Shown here one piece after another: positions 38,533 through 48,293 of a stretch of DNA of 64,000 nucleotides. Position 1 is the stretch's first letter; each line of letters begins with the position of its first letter. A program made the translations under genes and the position numbers. The stretch is taken from positions 651,598 to 715,597 of the forward strand of contig OZ037834.1 of the NCBI GenBank assembly GCA_964035575.1. Reading direction: 5' to 3'. The notes below the pieces were generated by a model. It was not told where the DNA came from. It saw only the letters and a list, made by a program, of their open reading frames with translations, and did not search any database. Source of the stretch: Rhynchopus sp. YZ270_cl-10. Its lineage: Eukaryota > Euglenozoa > Diplonemea > Diplonemida > Diplonemidae.

Positions 38533-41157
38533 ATGCGGCAGAGCATGGCACTGCTGGCTCTGTGTGTGGGGTTGGTGCAGGGAAGCATCTACTCGCAGTA
38601 CACCCTGGACGGCCCTGAGGTGACGGACACGTTTGGGAGGACGAGCACAACGAAGAAGCTTGCGCTTGGGTCTGGCAGCAACGCAGTGTGTGGGAAGTCG
38701 TACCACATGCGGAGCGGGGACTTCATCAGCCTGAAGGAGGGGAACGGGGCACCCACTGGGAACGTTGACTTTTCAATTGCGGGCTACGTGAAGCCTGTGG
38801 TGCTCAGCAAGGAACGCACGCTGTTCACACTTGGTGGGACGGACAGGGCTTCGGACAGGTCACGTGACAACTGGGGTGCGTGGGTGATGGTGGACTCTAG
38901 TGGAGGGCTGAGTGTGCGCACGCCGCTCATTCGTGTGAGGAGCAGTGGAAAGGTTGTGGTGGGTGTGTGGCACCAGGTTGTGTTGACGTACACAGCTGCA
39001 GAGACAATGCTGCGGCTGTGGGTCGACGACAAGCTTGTGCTGTCGGAAAGTGCGACGATGGACCTGCAGCAGAGTTCGAGGTACGGCGGGATGGCGATTG
39101 GGGAGTACCACCTGGGGGGCTCAAAGAAGTCGCGTTTTGGCGAGTTCTTTGTCGACCAGGTGAGCTTTGCGGACCACGTGATGACGCCACAGGAGGCACG
39201 TGCGCCGTGCCTGGGTGGAGGTGCTCCGGTGACGGAAGTGCCATCGACATCGGCACCCGCACCCGCAACAGAGGCACCACAGACTGAGCCTCCCCGCACA
39301 TCAGCACCACGCACCAACTCTCCTCCCACGTCTGCACCACCAACACAGCCCCCAGCAACCGAGGCTCCCGGCACACCTGCGACGCCGGTACCGTCCACGT
39401 CCACACCACCTTCGACACCGCCAACAAGCCAGCCACCACGCGTGTTCCTGATGGCAGGCCAGTCGAACATGGTTGGCCACGGAAAGACGGCAGACCTGAA
39501 GAACTACCTGTCCCTGCGCACGGACCTGCTTGAGACACGCAGCGATGTGTTTGCAAAGTCGATCATTGAGCGCGCACGCGGGACAGGCGGGCTTGGGCCT
39601 TTCTATGGTTCAGATTTCGGGCCGGAGCTGGGCTTCGGGCACGTGCTGGGGGACGCACTGTCGGAGGACGTGTACCTGTTCAAGGCGTCGAAGGGGGGCA
39701 CGCAGATTGCACGGGCAGACCACTGGTCGCCGACAGGAGACGCAGACAACCTGTACGCGCAGATGGTGGCCGGGTTTGCGGCGTTCCGTGCGACGCTGCC
39801 TGCGGACCACGTTGTGTCTGGGTTTGTGTGGTCGCAGGGCTACAACGACGGCTTCGCGGATGCAGACGCGAACGGCTACGAGGCGGCACTCATAAAGCTG
39901 ATTGCTGCTGTGCGGGCGGAGGTGGGTGTGCCTGCCCTCCCTGTGGTGGTGGTGCAGGGGAACGACAACCAGGGGGCGCTTGGGGACGTGATCCGCCGTG
40001 CGCAGGCGGGAGTGGCGACGGCGGACGCACACGCGGACTGGGTTCCCTCGGACGACCTGTACCACTACTACCACTACGACGGGGGGTCGATGGTCGCGAT
40101 CGGGGAGCGTGCGGGGCGTGCGATGCTGCCCCTCCTGGGTGTGTCTGCGGCGGGGGCGTTCCCAGACGTGTACGTGGCTGTGTTGGGTGCGGTGCTGCAG
40201 GTGGACGCTGCAGAGGGTGTGCTTGCAAACGACCGTGGTGTGGCGGCACAGGGCGCGCAGGCTGTTGTGACTGCGGCCCCGGCACACGGGACACTGCACC
40301 TTGGCGCCAGCGGGGGCTTTGTGTACACACCGGCGGCTGCGTTTGTTGGGCGCGACACGTTCTCGTACACGGTTGTGCAGAACGGGGTGGCAGGGTCCGC
40401 TGCGGAGGTGGAGGTGTGGGTCGAGACACAGGACGCGGCTGCAGAGCACCTCATCCTGCACTACGCGTTTGAGTCTGCAGGTGTGCTTGTGTCGCCGTCG
40501 GCAGCACCGTTGGCTGTGTACGACAGCACGAAGCACGTGCTGGCGTACGTGGACCCCTCTGGCGTGTCTGTGGGTGTGCCCGGCGGTGTGTCTGGGAACT
40601 GTGCAGAGCTGTCGGGCAGGCAGGGTGCGTGGAACAACGGCCACATGAAGGTGCAGATGGCCCCGATGCCGGCCTTCCTGCTGCTGCGCGAGGACGACGT
40701 CACCGTGAGCACGTGGGTCAAGATCGCTGCAAAAGGGGACGTCGGGAACATGCCCATCTTCTCGAACGCAGGGCGCCCGAACTCGCCTGGGCTCACGCTC
40801 CTGACGGCAGGGGCTGGGAAGTCGTTCAAGACTGTTGTGTACGCACGCGACGGGGAGCAGGTGACGGTTGCAGGGAACACTGCACACCCGATTGACGACG
40901 GCGAGTGGCACCACGTGGCTGCTGTGGTGTCGCGCGCGACGGACACTGCAACGAACTACGTGGACGGGGTGGCAGTGGCAACAGCAAGCATCGCAGGTGT
41001 GGTGGGGCTGTTCGAGGAGGGCTACTACACGCGCTTTGGGGGTGTTGCCTGGCTTGGGAAGTACAACAAGTTTGTGGGGCACATGGACGAGATGCGGGTG
41101 TACCGTGCTGCACTGTCTCCGTCGCAGGTTGCCCAGTTGTATGCAGACCGGATGTGA
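38533..41157 (+). CDS. secreted LamG - CE6-type esterase - Ig-like - LamG protein
   Basis: 874 residues from ATG 38533, with a signal peptide (MRQSMALLALCVGLVQG). In order: a laminin-G/ConA-like lectin domain (about 20-230); a Thr/Pro/Ala linker; a SASA/carbohydrate-esterase-6 domain with nucleophile motif GQSNMVG (Ser311), WSQGYND and a catalytic DDLYHYYHYD (507-516); a VCBS/cadherin-like repeat (GVLANDRGV, HGTLHL, GFVYTPAAAFVGRDTFSYTV); and a second LamG domain (YAFESAG, DVTVSTWVKI, GEWHHVAAVV, YVDGV). Family knowledge: CE6 enzymes deacetylate xylan or sialic acids. A secreted polysaccharide-degrading role is likely. The domain set resembles bacterial enzymes, so past gene transfer is possible. 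The first 230 residues and the 5' flank are shared with the peptidase gene at 45405. Confidence 0.88.
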   Translation: MRQSMALLALCVGLVQGSIYSQYTLDGPEVTDTFGRTSTTKKLALGSGSNAVCGKSYHMRSGDFISLKEGNGAPTGNVDFSIAGYVKPVVLSKERTLFTLGGTDRASDRSRDNWGAWVMVDSSGGLSVRTPLIRVRSSGKVVVGVWHQVVLTYTAAETMLRLWVDDKLVLSESATMDLQQSSRYGGMAIGEYHLGGSKKSRFGEFFVDQVSFADHVMTPQEARAPCLGGGAPVTEVPSTSAPAPATEAPQTEPPRTSAPRTNSPPTSAPPTQPPATEAPGTPATPVPSTSTPPSTPPTSQPPRVFLMAGQSNMVGHGKTADLKNYLSLRTDLLETRSDVFAKSIIERARGTGGLGPFYGSDFGPELGFGHVLGDALSEDVYLFKASKGGTQIARADHWSPTGDADNLYAQMVAGFAAFRATLPADHVVSGFVWSQGYNDGFADADANGYEAALIKLIAAVRAEVGVPALPVVVVQGNDNQGALGDVIRRAQAGVATADAHADWVPSDDLYHYYHYDGGSMVAIGERAGRAMLPLLGVSAAGAFPDVYVAVLGAVLQVDAAEGVLANDRGVAAQGAQAVVTAAPAHGTLHLGASGGFVYTPAAAFVGRDTFSYTVVQNGVAGSAAEVEVWVETQDAAAEHLILHYAFESAGVLVSPSAAPLAVYDSTKHVLAYVDPSGVSVGVPGGVSGNCAELSGRQGAWNNGHMKVQMAPMPAFLLLREDDVTVSTWVKIAAKGDVGNMPIFSNAGRPNSPGLTLLTAGAGKSFKTVVYARDGEQVTVAGNTAHPIDDGEWHHVAAVVSRATDTATNYVDGVAVATASIAGVVGLFEEGYYTRFGGVAWLGKYNKFVGHMDEMRVYRAALSPSQVAQLYADRM

Positions 41158-42893
41158 GCGGATGGGTCATTGGGTGGGACACGGAGCAGAAGGCAAGATG
41201 TCAAGGTCAAGACAACGGCACAGAGAATCATCAACTTTATAGCAACACACACACCACACACCGCCGCATGTGTCTTTACCTTATCTTGTCTGACGTTTCG
41301 CGTTCCCACAGAAATTCAACCAAAGAAACACTATGAATCATGACACTCTCGTCTTCTTAATAGCATGATTTACTGCACTTTTGTTTTATATGCTTCTACC
41401 TTTTCCCCCCTCTCCTGTTTTTATACAGCCACACAACGTGAACACACTTCCACCACTATCCCATTGCTTGTAGTGGTGTGAGACTTGCCATGCGTTTTGT
41501 TTTCAGTGTTGGTGTGTCCATACGTTTTGTGGCAGCAGGTCCACCAGTTATTTGCTTAATTCGGTTAAATCTGCACAATTTTTATCCCCCCGTTCTTTCT
41601 AAGGTGTCTGTGTCTGTGTATGTGTATGTGATACGATTTGAGGCATCTTAGAAGCTTTGTTCGAATGGTTGACTGCGCCCTCTATGTAGGTGTAGGGTGC
41701 TTTCATCTTATGCGTTACTAGGTACACATGCCGCGAGAGGGCTTTGTGTATTTCAAGTTTCACTTTTTTGTTTCTATATTTATTTTTCTCTTTTGTTTCT
41801 ATTATTAAATTTTGTTTGGGGCTGGCGAAGAAACTCTTTTGTTTCTGAGACGTTCCTGTACAGACGCTACGTGAACAATCCGTACACTGCGCAGGTAGTC
41901 TTCCCGCCCCTTTTGGTGCGTATGTTAGACGTTGATTTATGTACCAGAAATTTTTTTGTTTTTTTTCTATTATTTCCTAATGTATTATCATTGTTTCGTA
42001 TTTCTTCAAGGTTTCTTCGCGCACAAAGTTACTAGGCACGAGAGGCTCATATTTCATCTTATACATGGCGTGGTTGTAGGTCGTGTGGTACATAAAAACT
42101 TTGCAAATCCTTTGTAAGTTGCACTCTGATCACATGCCAATAAACTGTTCTTTTCGTTGCACGTGCCTGCATCTGCCTTGAGGTGTCACGCACGTTGTCG
42201 AATTCACTCCCTTTTCGTCATGGTGGAACGTAGTGTAGTGTTCATACAAGCCAAAAAATAAAGAAAATATTGTAAAGTGTAAGAACTTAAGCAGGGCTTA
42301 CCTCCCCAATGTTTCTTTGGCTTGTGTGCATACTACAGCAACTTCCATCGTTCCCCTGTTCTTCCTGAGGTGTAGGTGACTAAGCACGAGAGGCTTAGGT
42401 TCATCTCAGCGACGTTCTTCCTTTTTCCCCACTATCCCACACCCCACGTTCCTCGTGTTCGCTGTTGTCGGTCACATTCGTTGACCGGAGAACAGTGCAC
42501 AGGCTTAATCGTGTCCTCCAAAGAATTGCGCAGAGAATCGACTTCACTGCATGGAGCGAAACCATGCCACAGCGTACAGTGCGGTGTGTGTACGTGGCAG
42601 GGTTGAATTTGCCAAAAGAAATGTAAAAGAAAAGAATATGCTCTGTCGGGCTGGTTTTTTTTGTACACTGCTTCCTGCACCACACCCCACACCCTGCACC
42701 CCACCCGCCCACAAAACACATCCACACACCCACAGACCATATCCTTCCATACACATTTCTCTTATTCGTGACCACACATCTTTGTCTACACTAACCTAAC
42801 TAACCAAAGCAAAAGAGGAGAACCACGAAGAGCAAACACAACACAACGGAGCCAGCAGCGCCAGCAGGTACGGTCGGAGCGAGGACAGCGACA
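41158..42893. other. 3' flank and intergenic region
   Basis: No gene. The first 800 bp is diverged from the 3' flank of the peptidase gene (compare AGGTCCACCAGTTATTTGCT at about 41538 with AGGTCCGCCGGTTGTTTGCT at about 48763). Elements: degenerate CTAAGC hairpin (42029-42065), LINE-tail-like segment (42161-42208), CTAAGC hairpin (42375-42420). Confidence 0.6.
42375..42420 (+). repeat. CTAAGC-hairpin element
   Basis: GTGACTAAGCACGAGAGGCT then TAGGTTCATCTCAGCGACG; the stem CTAAGC/GCTTAG is intact, with a 7-base loop. Confidence 0.65.
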
Positions 42894-44522
42894 ATGACAC
42901 ACACAGAGGCAGCGACGATGCAGCTCTCCTCAGAGGGTGCGGTCGGGGTGCCGCTGAAGTTTGTGCTCGTGCGCGGGCGGAGGGTGGTGGAGCAGCGGCG
43001 CACACGGCTCCTCTGCCCGAGCCTGGAGGACGTGAAGGGATGTGTGCGGCAGTGGGCGTGTGGGGCGTTCACGCTGCGCTACGTGGACGACGAGGGGGAC
43101 CTGGTGACGGTGGACCTGGACGAGGAGTGGGCCGAGTGTGTGGCGCTCTGGCGGGAGGCACGTGGGGCAGACGACGCGGACGTGGATGTGGATGTGGATG
43201 TGTGTGCCCAACAACAGCGTGCCCTGCGTCTGGTGGTGGCGCTAGGTGCGCAGGATGGGTCTGCAGTGTGTCTTGGCCAGGAGAGACATCCGCGCCAGGC
43301 CTTCTGGGACCGCGTGCGCCAGCACCGTGACGCACAGAGAGACGGGCACATGCACGGGCACGGTCACGGGCACAGACACCAACACATGCATGGTCGTCAC
43401 GGCGCTATGCTGCCTGGGATTCGCCAGCTGTTGGCTGAGTGGCACGCACACGCACGGACACAGGGTCAGGAACAGAAGCAGCAGGAGGTTGAATCTGGGT
43501 CTGGGTCTGTGACGGACGGGACACCGTGCTGCCGTCGGAGTGTGAAGCACGCAGGTGAGCATGGTCCACGCTGCCGTGTGCACGGGAGGAAGAATGCAGA
43601 TGCGACTGACGTTCCGCAGGCTGCGGTGGCAGAGGTGTGCTGTGCTGGCGAAGGATGTTGCTATGCAGTGACACGCAGACACGGCACACACTGCTGCCAC
43701 ATGTGCGCTCGTGGGGGAGGCCAGCACGGGCCGCGCTGTGAGCAGAGACACATGGAGGCTTCTGATGTTGAGGCTGCTGCACCAGCAGTGGTGGGTGAAG
43801 GCGACGTGTCGCAGTCTGTGCAGGAAGTGAAGCCGTGCTGCCGTCGGAGTGTGAAGCACGCAGGTAAACATGGTCCGCACTGCCGTGTGCACGGGAAGAA
43901 GAGTGGAGATGATGATACTGACAAGGCTGCACAGACGGGGGCCACAGCACAGACACCTGAAGAGGTTGAAGCATTGCTGTCTGTGCAGGAAGGTACACCG
44001 TGCTGCCGTCGGAGTGTGAAGCACGCAGGTAAACATGGTCCACACTGCCGTGTGCACGGGAAGAAGAGTGCAGACGCGACTGAGGCTGTGGAGGTGCCGA
44101 GCCAAGAGGAGGAGGAGGAGGAGGACGTCACTGCTGGTGTGTCGGATGCAGCCCTGCTTGTGTGTGCTGGGTGCAGCTTTGAGGTGACTGGTGTGCACGC
44201 CACACACTGCTGTGTGAGGTGTGCGAAGCATGCAGGCCAGCACGGGCCACGCTGCGAGCAGAAGATGCCGATGGCAGCGGAGGAGGACGTGCAGGTGGAG
44301 GACGACGAGGATGAGGATGAGGATGAGGATGTGGTTGTGGTTGCTGTGCCGGCAGAGACAGAAGAGACAGTGACAGAGCAGGCAGGAACAGTTGTGTGTG
44401 AGGAGGACAGTGCGGGTGTGACTGCCCTGCGGAACATGGGGTTCGACATCACTGCAGACGTGCGTGCTGTGCTTGAGAGGCACAACGGAGACGTTGCAGC
44501 TGTTTTGGAGGAGATGATGTGA
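42894..44522 (+). CDS. PB1 - Cys/His repeat - UBA protein (p62/NBR1-like layout)
   Basis: 542 residues from ATG 42894 (ATG 42924 is an alternative). Residues about 15-90 fit a PB1 domain: a basic start (PLKFVLVRGRRV) and an OPCA-like acidic motif (YVDDEGDLVTVDLDEEW). The middle holds three near-identical units of CCRRSVKHAGxHGPxCRVHG (about 43528, 43834, 44002) and two related, longer Cys/His units (about 43636-43748, 44158-44263), likely metal-binding. The last 38 residues match a UBA domain (ALRNMGFDITADV, LERHNGDVAAVLEEMM). PB1, zinc-binding and UBA domains in this order is the plan of selective-autophagy receptors p62/SQSTM1 and NBR1; the Cys/His unit is not the ZZ finger I know. A clear LC3-interacting motif is not obvious. 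Function is inferred. Confidence 0.72.
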   Translation: MTHTEAATMQLSSEGAVGVPLKFVLVRGRRVVEQRRTRLLCPSLEDVKGCVRQWACGAFTLRYVDDEGDLVTVDLDEEWAECVALWREARGADDADVDVDVDVCAQQQRALRLVVALGAQDGSAVCLGQERHPRQAFWDRVRQHRDAQRDGHMHGHGHGHRHQHMHGRHGAMLPGIRQLLAEWHAHARTQGQEQKQQEVESGSGSVTDGTPCCRRSVKHAGEHGPRCRVHGRKNADATDVPQAAVAEVCCAGEGCCYAVTRRHGTHCCHMCARGGGQHGPRCEQRHMEASDVEAAAPAVVGEGDVSQSVQEVKPCCRRSVKHAGKHGPHCRVHGKKSGDDDTDKAAQTGATAQTPEEVEALLSVQEGTPCCRRSVKHAGKHGPHCRVHGKKSADATEAVEVPSQEEEEEEDVTAGVSDAALLVCAGCSFEVTGVHATHCCVRCAKHAGQHGPRCEQKMPMAAEEDVQVEDDEDEDEDEDVVVVAVPAETEETVTEQAGTVVCEEDSAGVTALRNMGFDITADVRAVLERHNGDVAAVLEEMM

Positions 44523-45404
44523 TTTCGTTTTTTGTGTATTTTTGTTTGAAGGAGGTATTGATACATACGAGGGGAACCGATGCCGCGGCCATCCCAGATG
44601 AGTGCAGCGTGTGTGTGTGTCCAGCGCAATTATATGTTTCAACTCAATCCACTTTTCATGTGATGACCTCGTTGGGTTTAGTGCAGCTGCCACACGAGTG
44701 GTCTTCACTATCCTGAGGTGGCTTTGCATGGTTTTGTTTGCGGATACACACAACAACGCTGCGCGCTGGTGATGCTGCTGTGGCGCACTGCACTGCCTTC
44801 GGGTGGGTGTGGTGCGGGGTTTTGTTTATTTCTGTGTTCTCTGATATTTGTTTCCGTTCCCTCGTGTTATTATTTTTGCTTTAGTTCCTTGTCCTTCTTG
44901 CTAGACATTTTAACAGCAACAACAACTAACGGTCATAACGGGCAGTACGCATAAAAGCTGTTCTCGCCTCAAAGTTGGGTGGTTCACGCAAGTTTTGCTT
45001 CAGTTTTTGATATTTTTTTGATGTTTTGAACCTACAGAGCAAAGTACCGTTCACCCCTTCTATCGAAACAAAGACTAGCCAGATAGACACGAGGGTGCAT
45101 CGGTGTGGCTCGTGGCCTTTTGTTTTTTTTCTCAAAAAGCCTATTTCATTGTGATTTTTTTATTGTCTTTTCAAATGCAAGGTTGTAGTTAGAAAAGAAG
45201 TTCTCAAAACAAAAGGGTTCGTTTGTACTTTGTATTGCACCAACCCCTCCCTCTACGTGTTATTGACGCAACACAACACAAGACAACACAACACACTACA
45301 GGTAATTTTACTGCAAAAAGAAAAAAAAAGAGAACTTTGCACACACACACACAAGAGCGAACCTACCTACCCGCTCACCCTTTCTTCTCCCTGCCTGTGG
45401 TTTG
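44523..45404. other. intergenic region
   Basis: No gene seen. From about 45235 it is the 5' flank shared with 38365-38532, including ACACTACAGGTAATTTTACT and a CA microsatellite. Confidence 0.6.
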
Positions 45405-48293
45405 ATGCGGCAGAGCATGGCACTGCTGGCTCTGTGTGTGGGGTTGGTGCAGGGAAGCATCTACTCGCAGTACACCCTGGACGGCCCTGAGGTGACGGAC
45501 ACGTTTGGGAGGACGAGCACAACGAAGAAGCTTGCGCTTGGGTCTGGCAGCAACGCAGTGTGTGGGAAGTCGTACCACATGCGGAGCGGGGACTTCATCA
45601 GCCTGAAGGAGGGGAACGGGGCACCCACTGGGAACGTTGACTTTTCAATTGCTGGCTACGTGAAGCCTGTGACGATGACGAGAAAGGGACGCACGCTGTT
45701 CACACTTGGTGGGACGGACAGGGCTTCGGACAGGTCACGTGACAACTGGGGTGCGTGGGTGATGGTGGACCGTTACGGACGTCTGAGTGTGCGCACGCCG
45801 CTCATTCGGGTGAGGAGCAGTGGAAAGGTTGTGGTGGGTGTGTGGCACCAGGTTGTGTTGACGTACACAGCTGCAGAGACAATGCTGCGGCTGTGGGTCG
45901 ACGACAAGCTTGTGCTGTCGAAGCGTGCGACGATGGACCTGCAGCAGAGTTCGAGGTACGGCGGGATGGCGATTGGGGAGTACCACCTGGGGGGCACAAG
46001 GTTGTCGCGTGACGGGGAGTTCTTTGTCGACCAGGTGAGCTTTGCGGACCACGTGATGACGCCACAGGAGGCACGTGCGCCGTGCCTGGGGGTGACGGTG
46101 GCGGAGACGGAGGCTCCTCGCACAGGAGCACCTGCCACTTCTGCGCCTGCCACACGTGCACCACCAAGACCAACACCAAGACCCACACCAAGACCAACAC
46201 AGCCTCCTGCCACATCTGCACCAGCCACACCAGCACCACGTACAAGCACACCTGCGAGGAGCACGCCACCGTCGTCGTCGTCCTCGGCTGCAGTGTGTGC
46301 GCAACGTGGTGCTGTGTGCGGTGTGGTGCGTGCGCAGGATGGGACAACTGTGCAGTGCGGGAGCTGTGCAGCGGCGGGGATGGTGTGTTCGTTCAACCGC
46401 TGCGAGGCACGCTGTGCGCTGGCAGACATCGGACAGGAGGGGCCCTTTGACGCAAGCCTGTTCGCGTACGTGCCGCTCGAGTTTTCCTACGAAGACCTGT
46501 CTGCACACGCCCACGCAGTGTCGGCGGAGCTGTTCCCGACGGACAGGCGCGAGCAGGAGTTCCCGTACGAAAGTGTGACGGACATGAGGTCGCGCGCAGT
46601 GCGTGTGGACTTTGGTGCGCTGTCTGCTGGGCCGGGCGGTGTGACGCTGTCGCTGAAGGTGCAGCCGCACACAGCGGGGCAGACGGGTGTGCTGCTGCAG
46701 TCTGAGGCGGTGACGGTTGCCGAGGACGCAGGGCGTGTGTCGGTGGCAGTGCGGGCTGCAGGCGGAGGGAGGGGGGCGGAGGTGGCGGTGGTGCACACGA
46801 CAGCGCTCTCGCACCGCCACTGCAACCACGTGGCAGTGGTGGTTGCTACCGACGGTGCTGTGGCTGTGTACGTGAACGGTGTGGCTGCAGGCGGTGCGCC
46901 TGTGTCTGTGTCGGGGAAGACGATGCAGCTGGGGGGCGTGCTCTCTGTGCCGCAGCACCCTGGGAAGGTGTGGGACGTGCGTGTGTACTCGCGTGCCCTG
47001 GGTGCGGCAGAGGTGGAGACGCTGGGGAACAGGTGCGGGGCTGTTGGGACGTCGTCGCTGGTGGTGCCCGACGCAACGCTGCCGAACTTCCTGTGCGGTG
47101 TGTACGAGTGCATCTACTGGCCTGAGGGGGTGACGGACACAACGCAGGACAGCTTCGAGTACCAGCTCTCGGGACACGACATGACCTGGGAGCACAACGT
47201 GCTGGAGACAGGGATGTACGTGCACGGGGCGCTGTGTGCCGAGTACGCAAAGCCACGCCAGGTGCTGCTGACGGACGGGTACCGCCGGTCGTGGGTGAGC
47301 AAGTTCAACTTTGGGAAGGCGTGGAACCAGTACGTGCTGCACGAGAACTTCCACGCGTACCAGAAGCGTGCACAGGGGTCGACGAAGTTCCTTGCAGAGT
47401 CGACTGCGTCGTGGGGTGCGTTCTCACAGAAGCCGACTGCGTACGACACGATTCTCGGGATGTACACCCTGCAGCCGCAGCTGGCGCTGTGGACGACACA
47501 GAGCTCGACCTTCGCAGACGGGATTGTGGACATTGGGAAGGGCGGGCACCAGTACGGGGCGGCGATCTGGGACTGGTTCGTGACACACCACGTGCTTGGG
47601 GACGACTTCTGGGTGGGGAAGGTGTACAACCGTGCGCGCCTTGGGCTGGCACCGCTGAGTGGTGCACCTGCGGAGGGGATGTACAACGCCCTTGCGGAGG
47701 CTGGGTACGACATGCGTGAGGTCTTCAGCGACTTTGCGGCACGTGTGACGACGTGGGACGTCGACTACGAAGAGACCTTCCGTGCGTCTGAGGAAGGGTC
47801 GTTCCGCCGTCTGAACGGGAACAACAAGAACAACAAGGAGGACCCTGTGGCCGACGAGGAGGTTGACAACAAGGTGGCTGTCTTCTACGGTGCTGGCGGC
47901 ACGGACGGGGCGTGGGTGTCTGTGCCTGGGCGGTACATGATCGGGGACTGGGCCTTCAACGCGTACGAGGTGTCGGGTGTGGCGACAGGGACACAGTACA
48001 CAGTGGGTGTGGTGCCGTCTGCTGCGAACCCTGCCTACTCTGAGTTCCGTGCACAGGCTGTTGTGCACAACACGGCAACTGGGGAGCGGCGCTACGTGCG
48101 GCTCCCTGCAGCGGTGGCAGGGACGGGCGGCAAGGCTGTGACGGCAACGGTGCGTGTGGGTGCCGGGGAGACGCTGTACTTGGTGGTGGCAAACACGCCT
48201 GCAACGCAGTTCAAAGACTTCCTCGCGTACTCGTACCACTACCTCATCCAGGAGGGAGGTGGGCCGCACGTGCCAGTTCCGGACCGTGTGTGA
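45405..48293 (+). CDS. secreted LamG - Cys-rich - LamG metallopeptidase, complete copy 1
   Basis: 962 residues with signal peptide (MRQSMALLALCVGLVQG). In order: an N-terminal LamG domain almost identical to that of the esterase at 38533; a Thr/Pro/Arg linker; a short Cys-rich module (CAQRGAVCGVV to RCALAD); a second LamG-like domain; then a peptidase-like domain with HENFH at 646-650 and Glu665 in FLAES, a HExxH-plus-E zinc site of gluzincin type (DUF6055-like by general appearance); and a C-terminal beta domain. Likely an extracellular protein-degrading enzyme. From base 45557 on, the sequence is the first unit of the 4,304-bp array, so this is the only copy in view with a signal peptide. 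Confidence 0.88.
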   Translation: MRQSMALLALCVGLVQGSIYSQYTLDGPEVTDTFGRTSTTKKLALGSGSNAVCGKSYHMRSGDFISLKEGNGAPTGNVDFSIAGYVKPVTMTRKGRTLFTLGGTDRASDRSRDNWGAWVMVDRYGRLSVRTPLIRVRSSGKVVVGVWHQVVLTYTAAETMLRLWVDDKLVLSKRATMDLQQSSRYGGMAIGEYHLGGTRLSRDGEFFVDQVSFADHVMTPQEARAPCLGVTVAETEAPRTGAPATSAPATRAPPRPTPRPTPRPTQPPATSAPATPAPRTSTPARSTPPSSSSSAAVCAQRGAVCGVVRAQDGTTVQCGSCAAAGMVCSFNRCEARCALADIGQEGPFDASLFAYVPLEFSYEDLSAHAHAVSAELFPTDRREQEFPYESVTDMRSRAVRVDFGALSAGPGGVTLSLKVQPHTAGQTGVLLQSEAVTVAEDAGRVSVAVRAAGGGRGAEVAVVHTTALSHRHCNHVAVVVATDGAVAVYVNGVAAGGAPVSVSGKTMQLGGVLSVPQHPGKVWDVRVYSRALGAAEVETLGNRCGAVGTSSLVVPDATLPNFLCGVYECIYWPEGVTDTTQDSFEYQLSGHDMTWEHNVLETGMYVHGALCAEYAKPRQVLLTDGYRRSWVSKFNFGKAWNQYVLHENFHAYQKRAQGSTKFLAESTASWGAFSQKPTAYDTILGMYTLQPQLALWTTQSSTFADGIVDIGKGGHQYGAAIWDWFVTHHVLGDDFWVGKVYNRARLGLAPLSGAPAEGMYNALAEAGYDMREVFSDFAARVTTWDVDYEETFRASEEGSFRRLNGNNKNNKEDPVADEEVDNKVAVFYGAGGTDGAWVSVPGRYMIGDWAFNAYEVSGVATGTQYTVGVVPSAANPAYSEFRAQAVVHNTATGERRYVRLPAAVAGTGGKAVTATVRVGAGETLYLVVANTPATQFKDFLAYSYHYLIQEGGGPHVPVPDRV

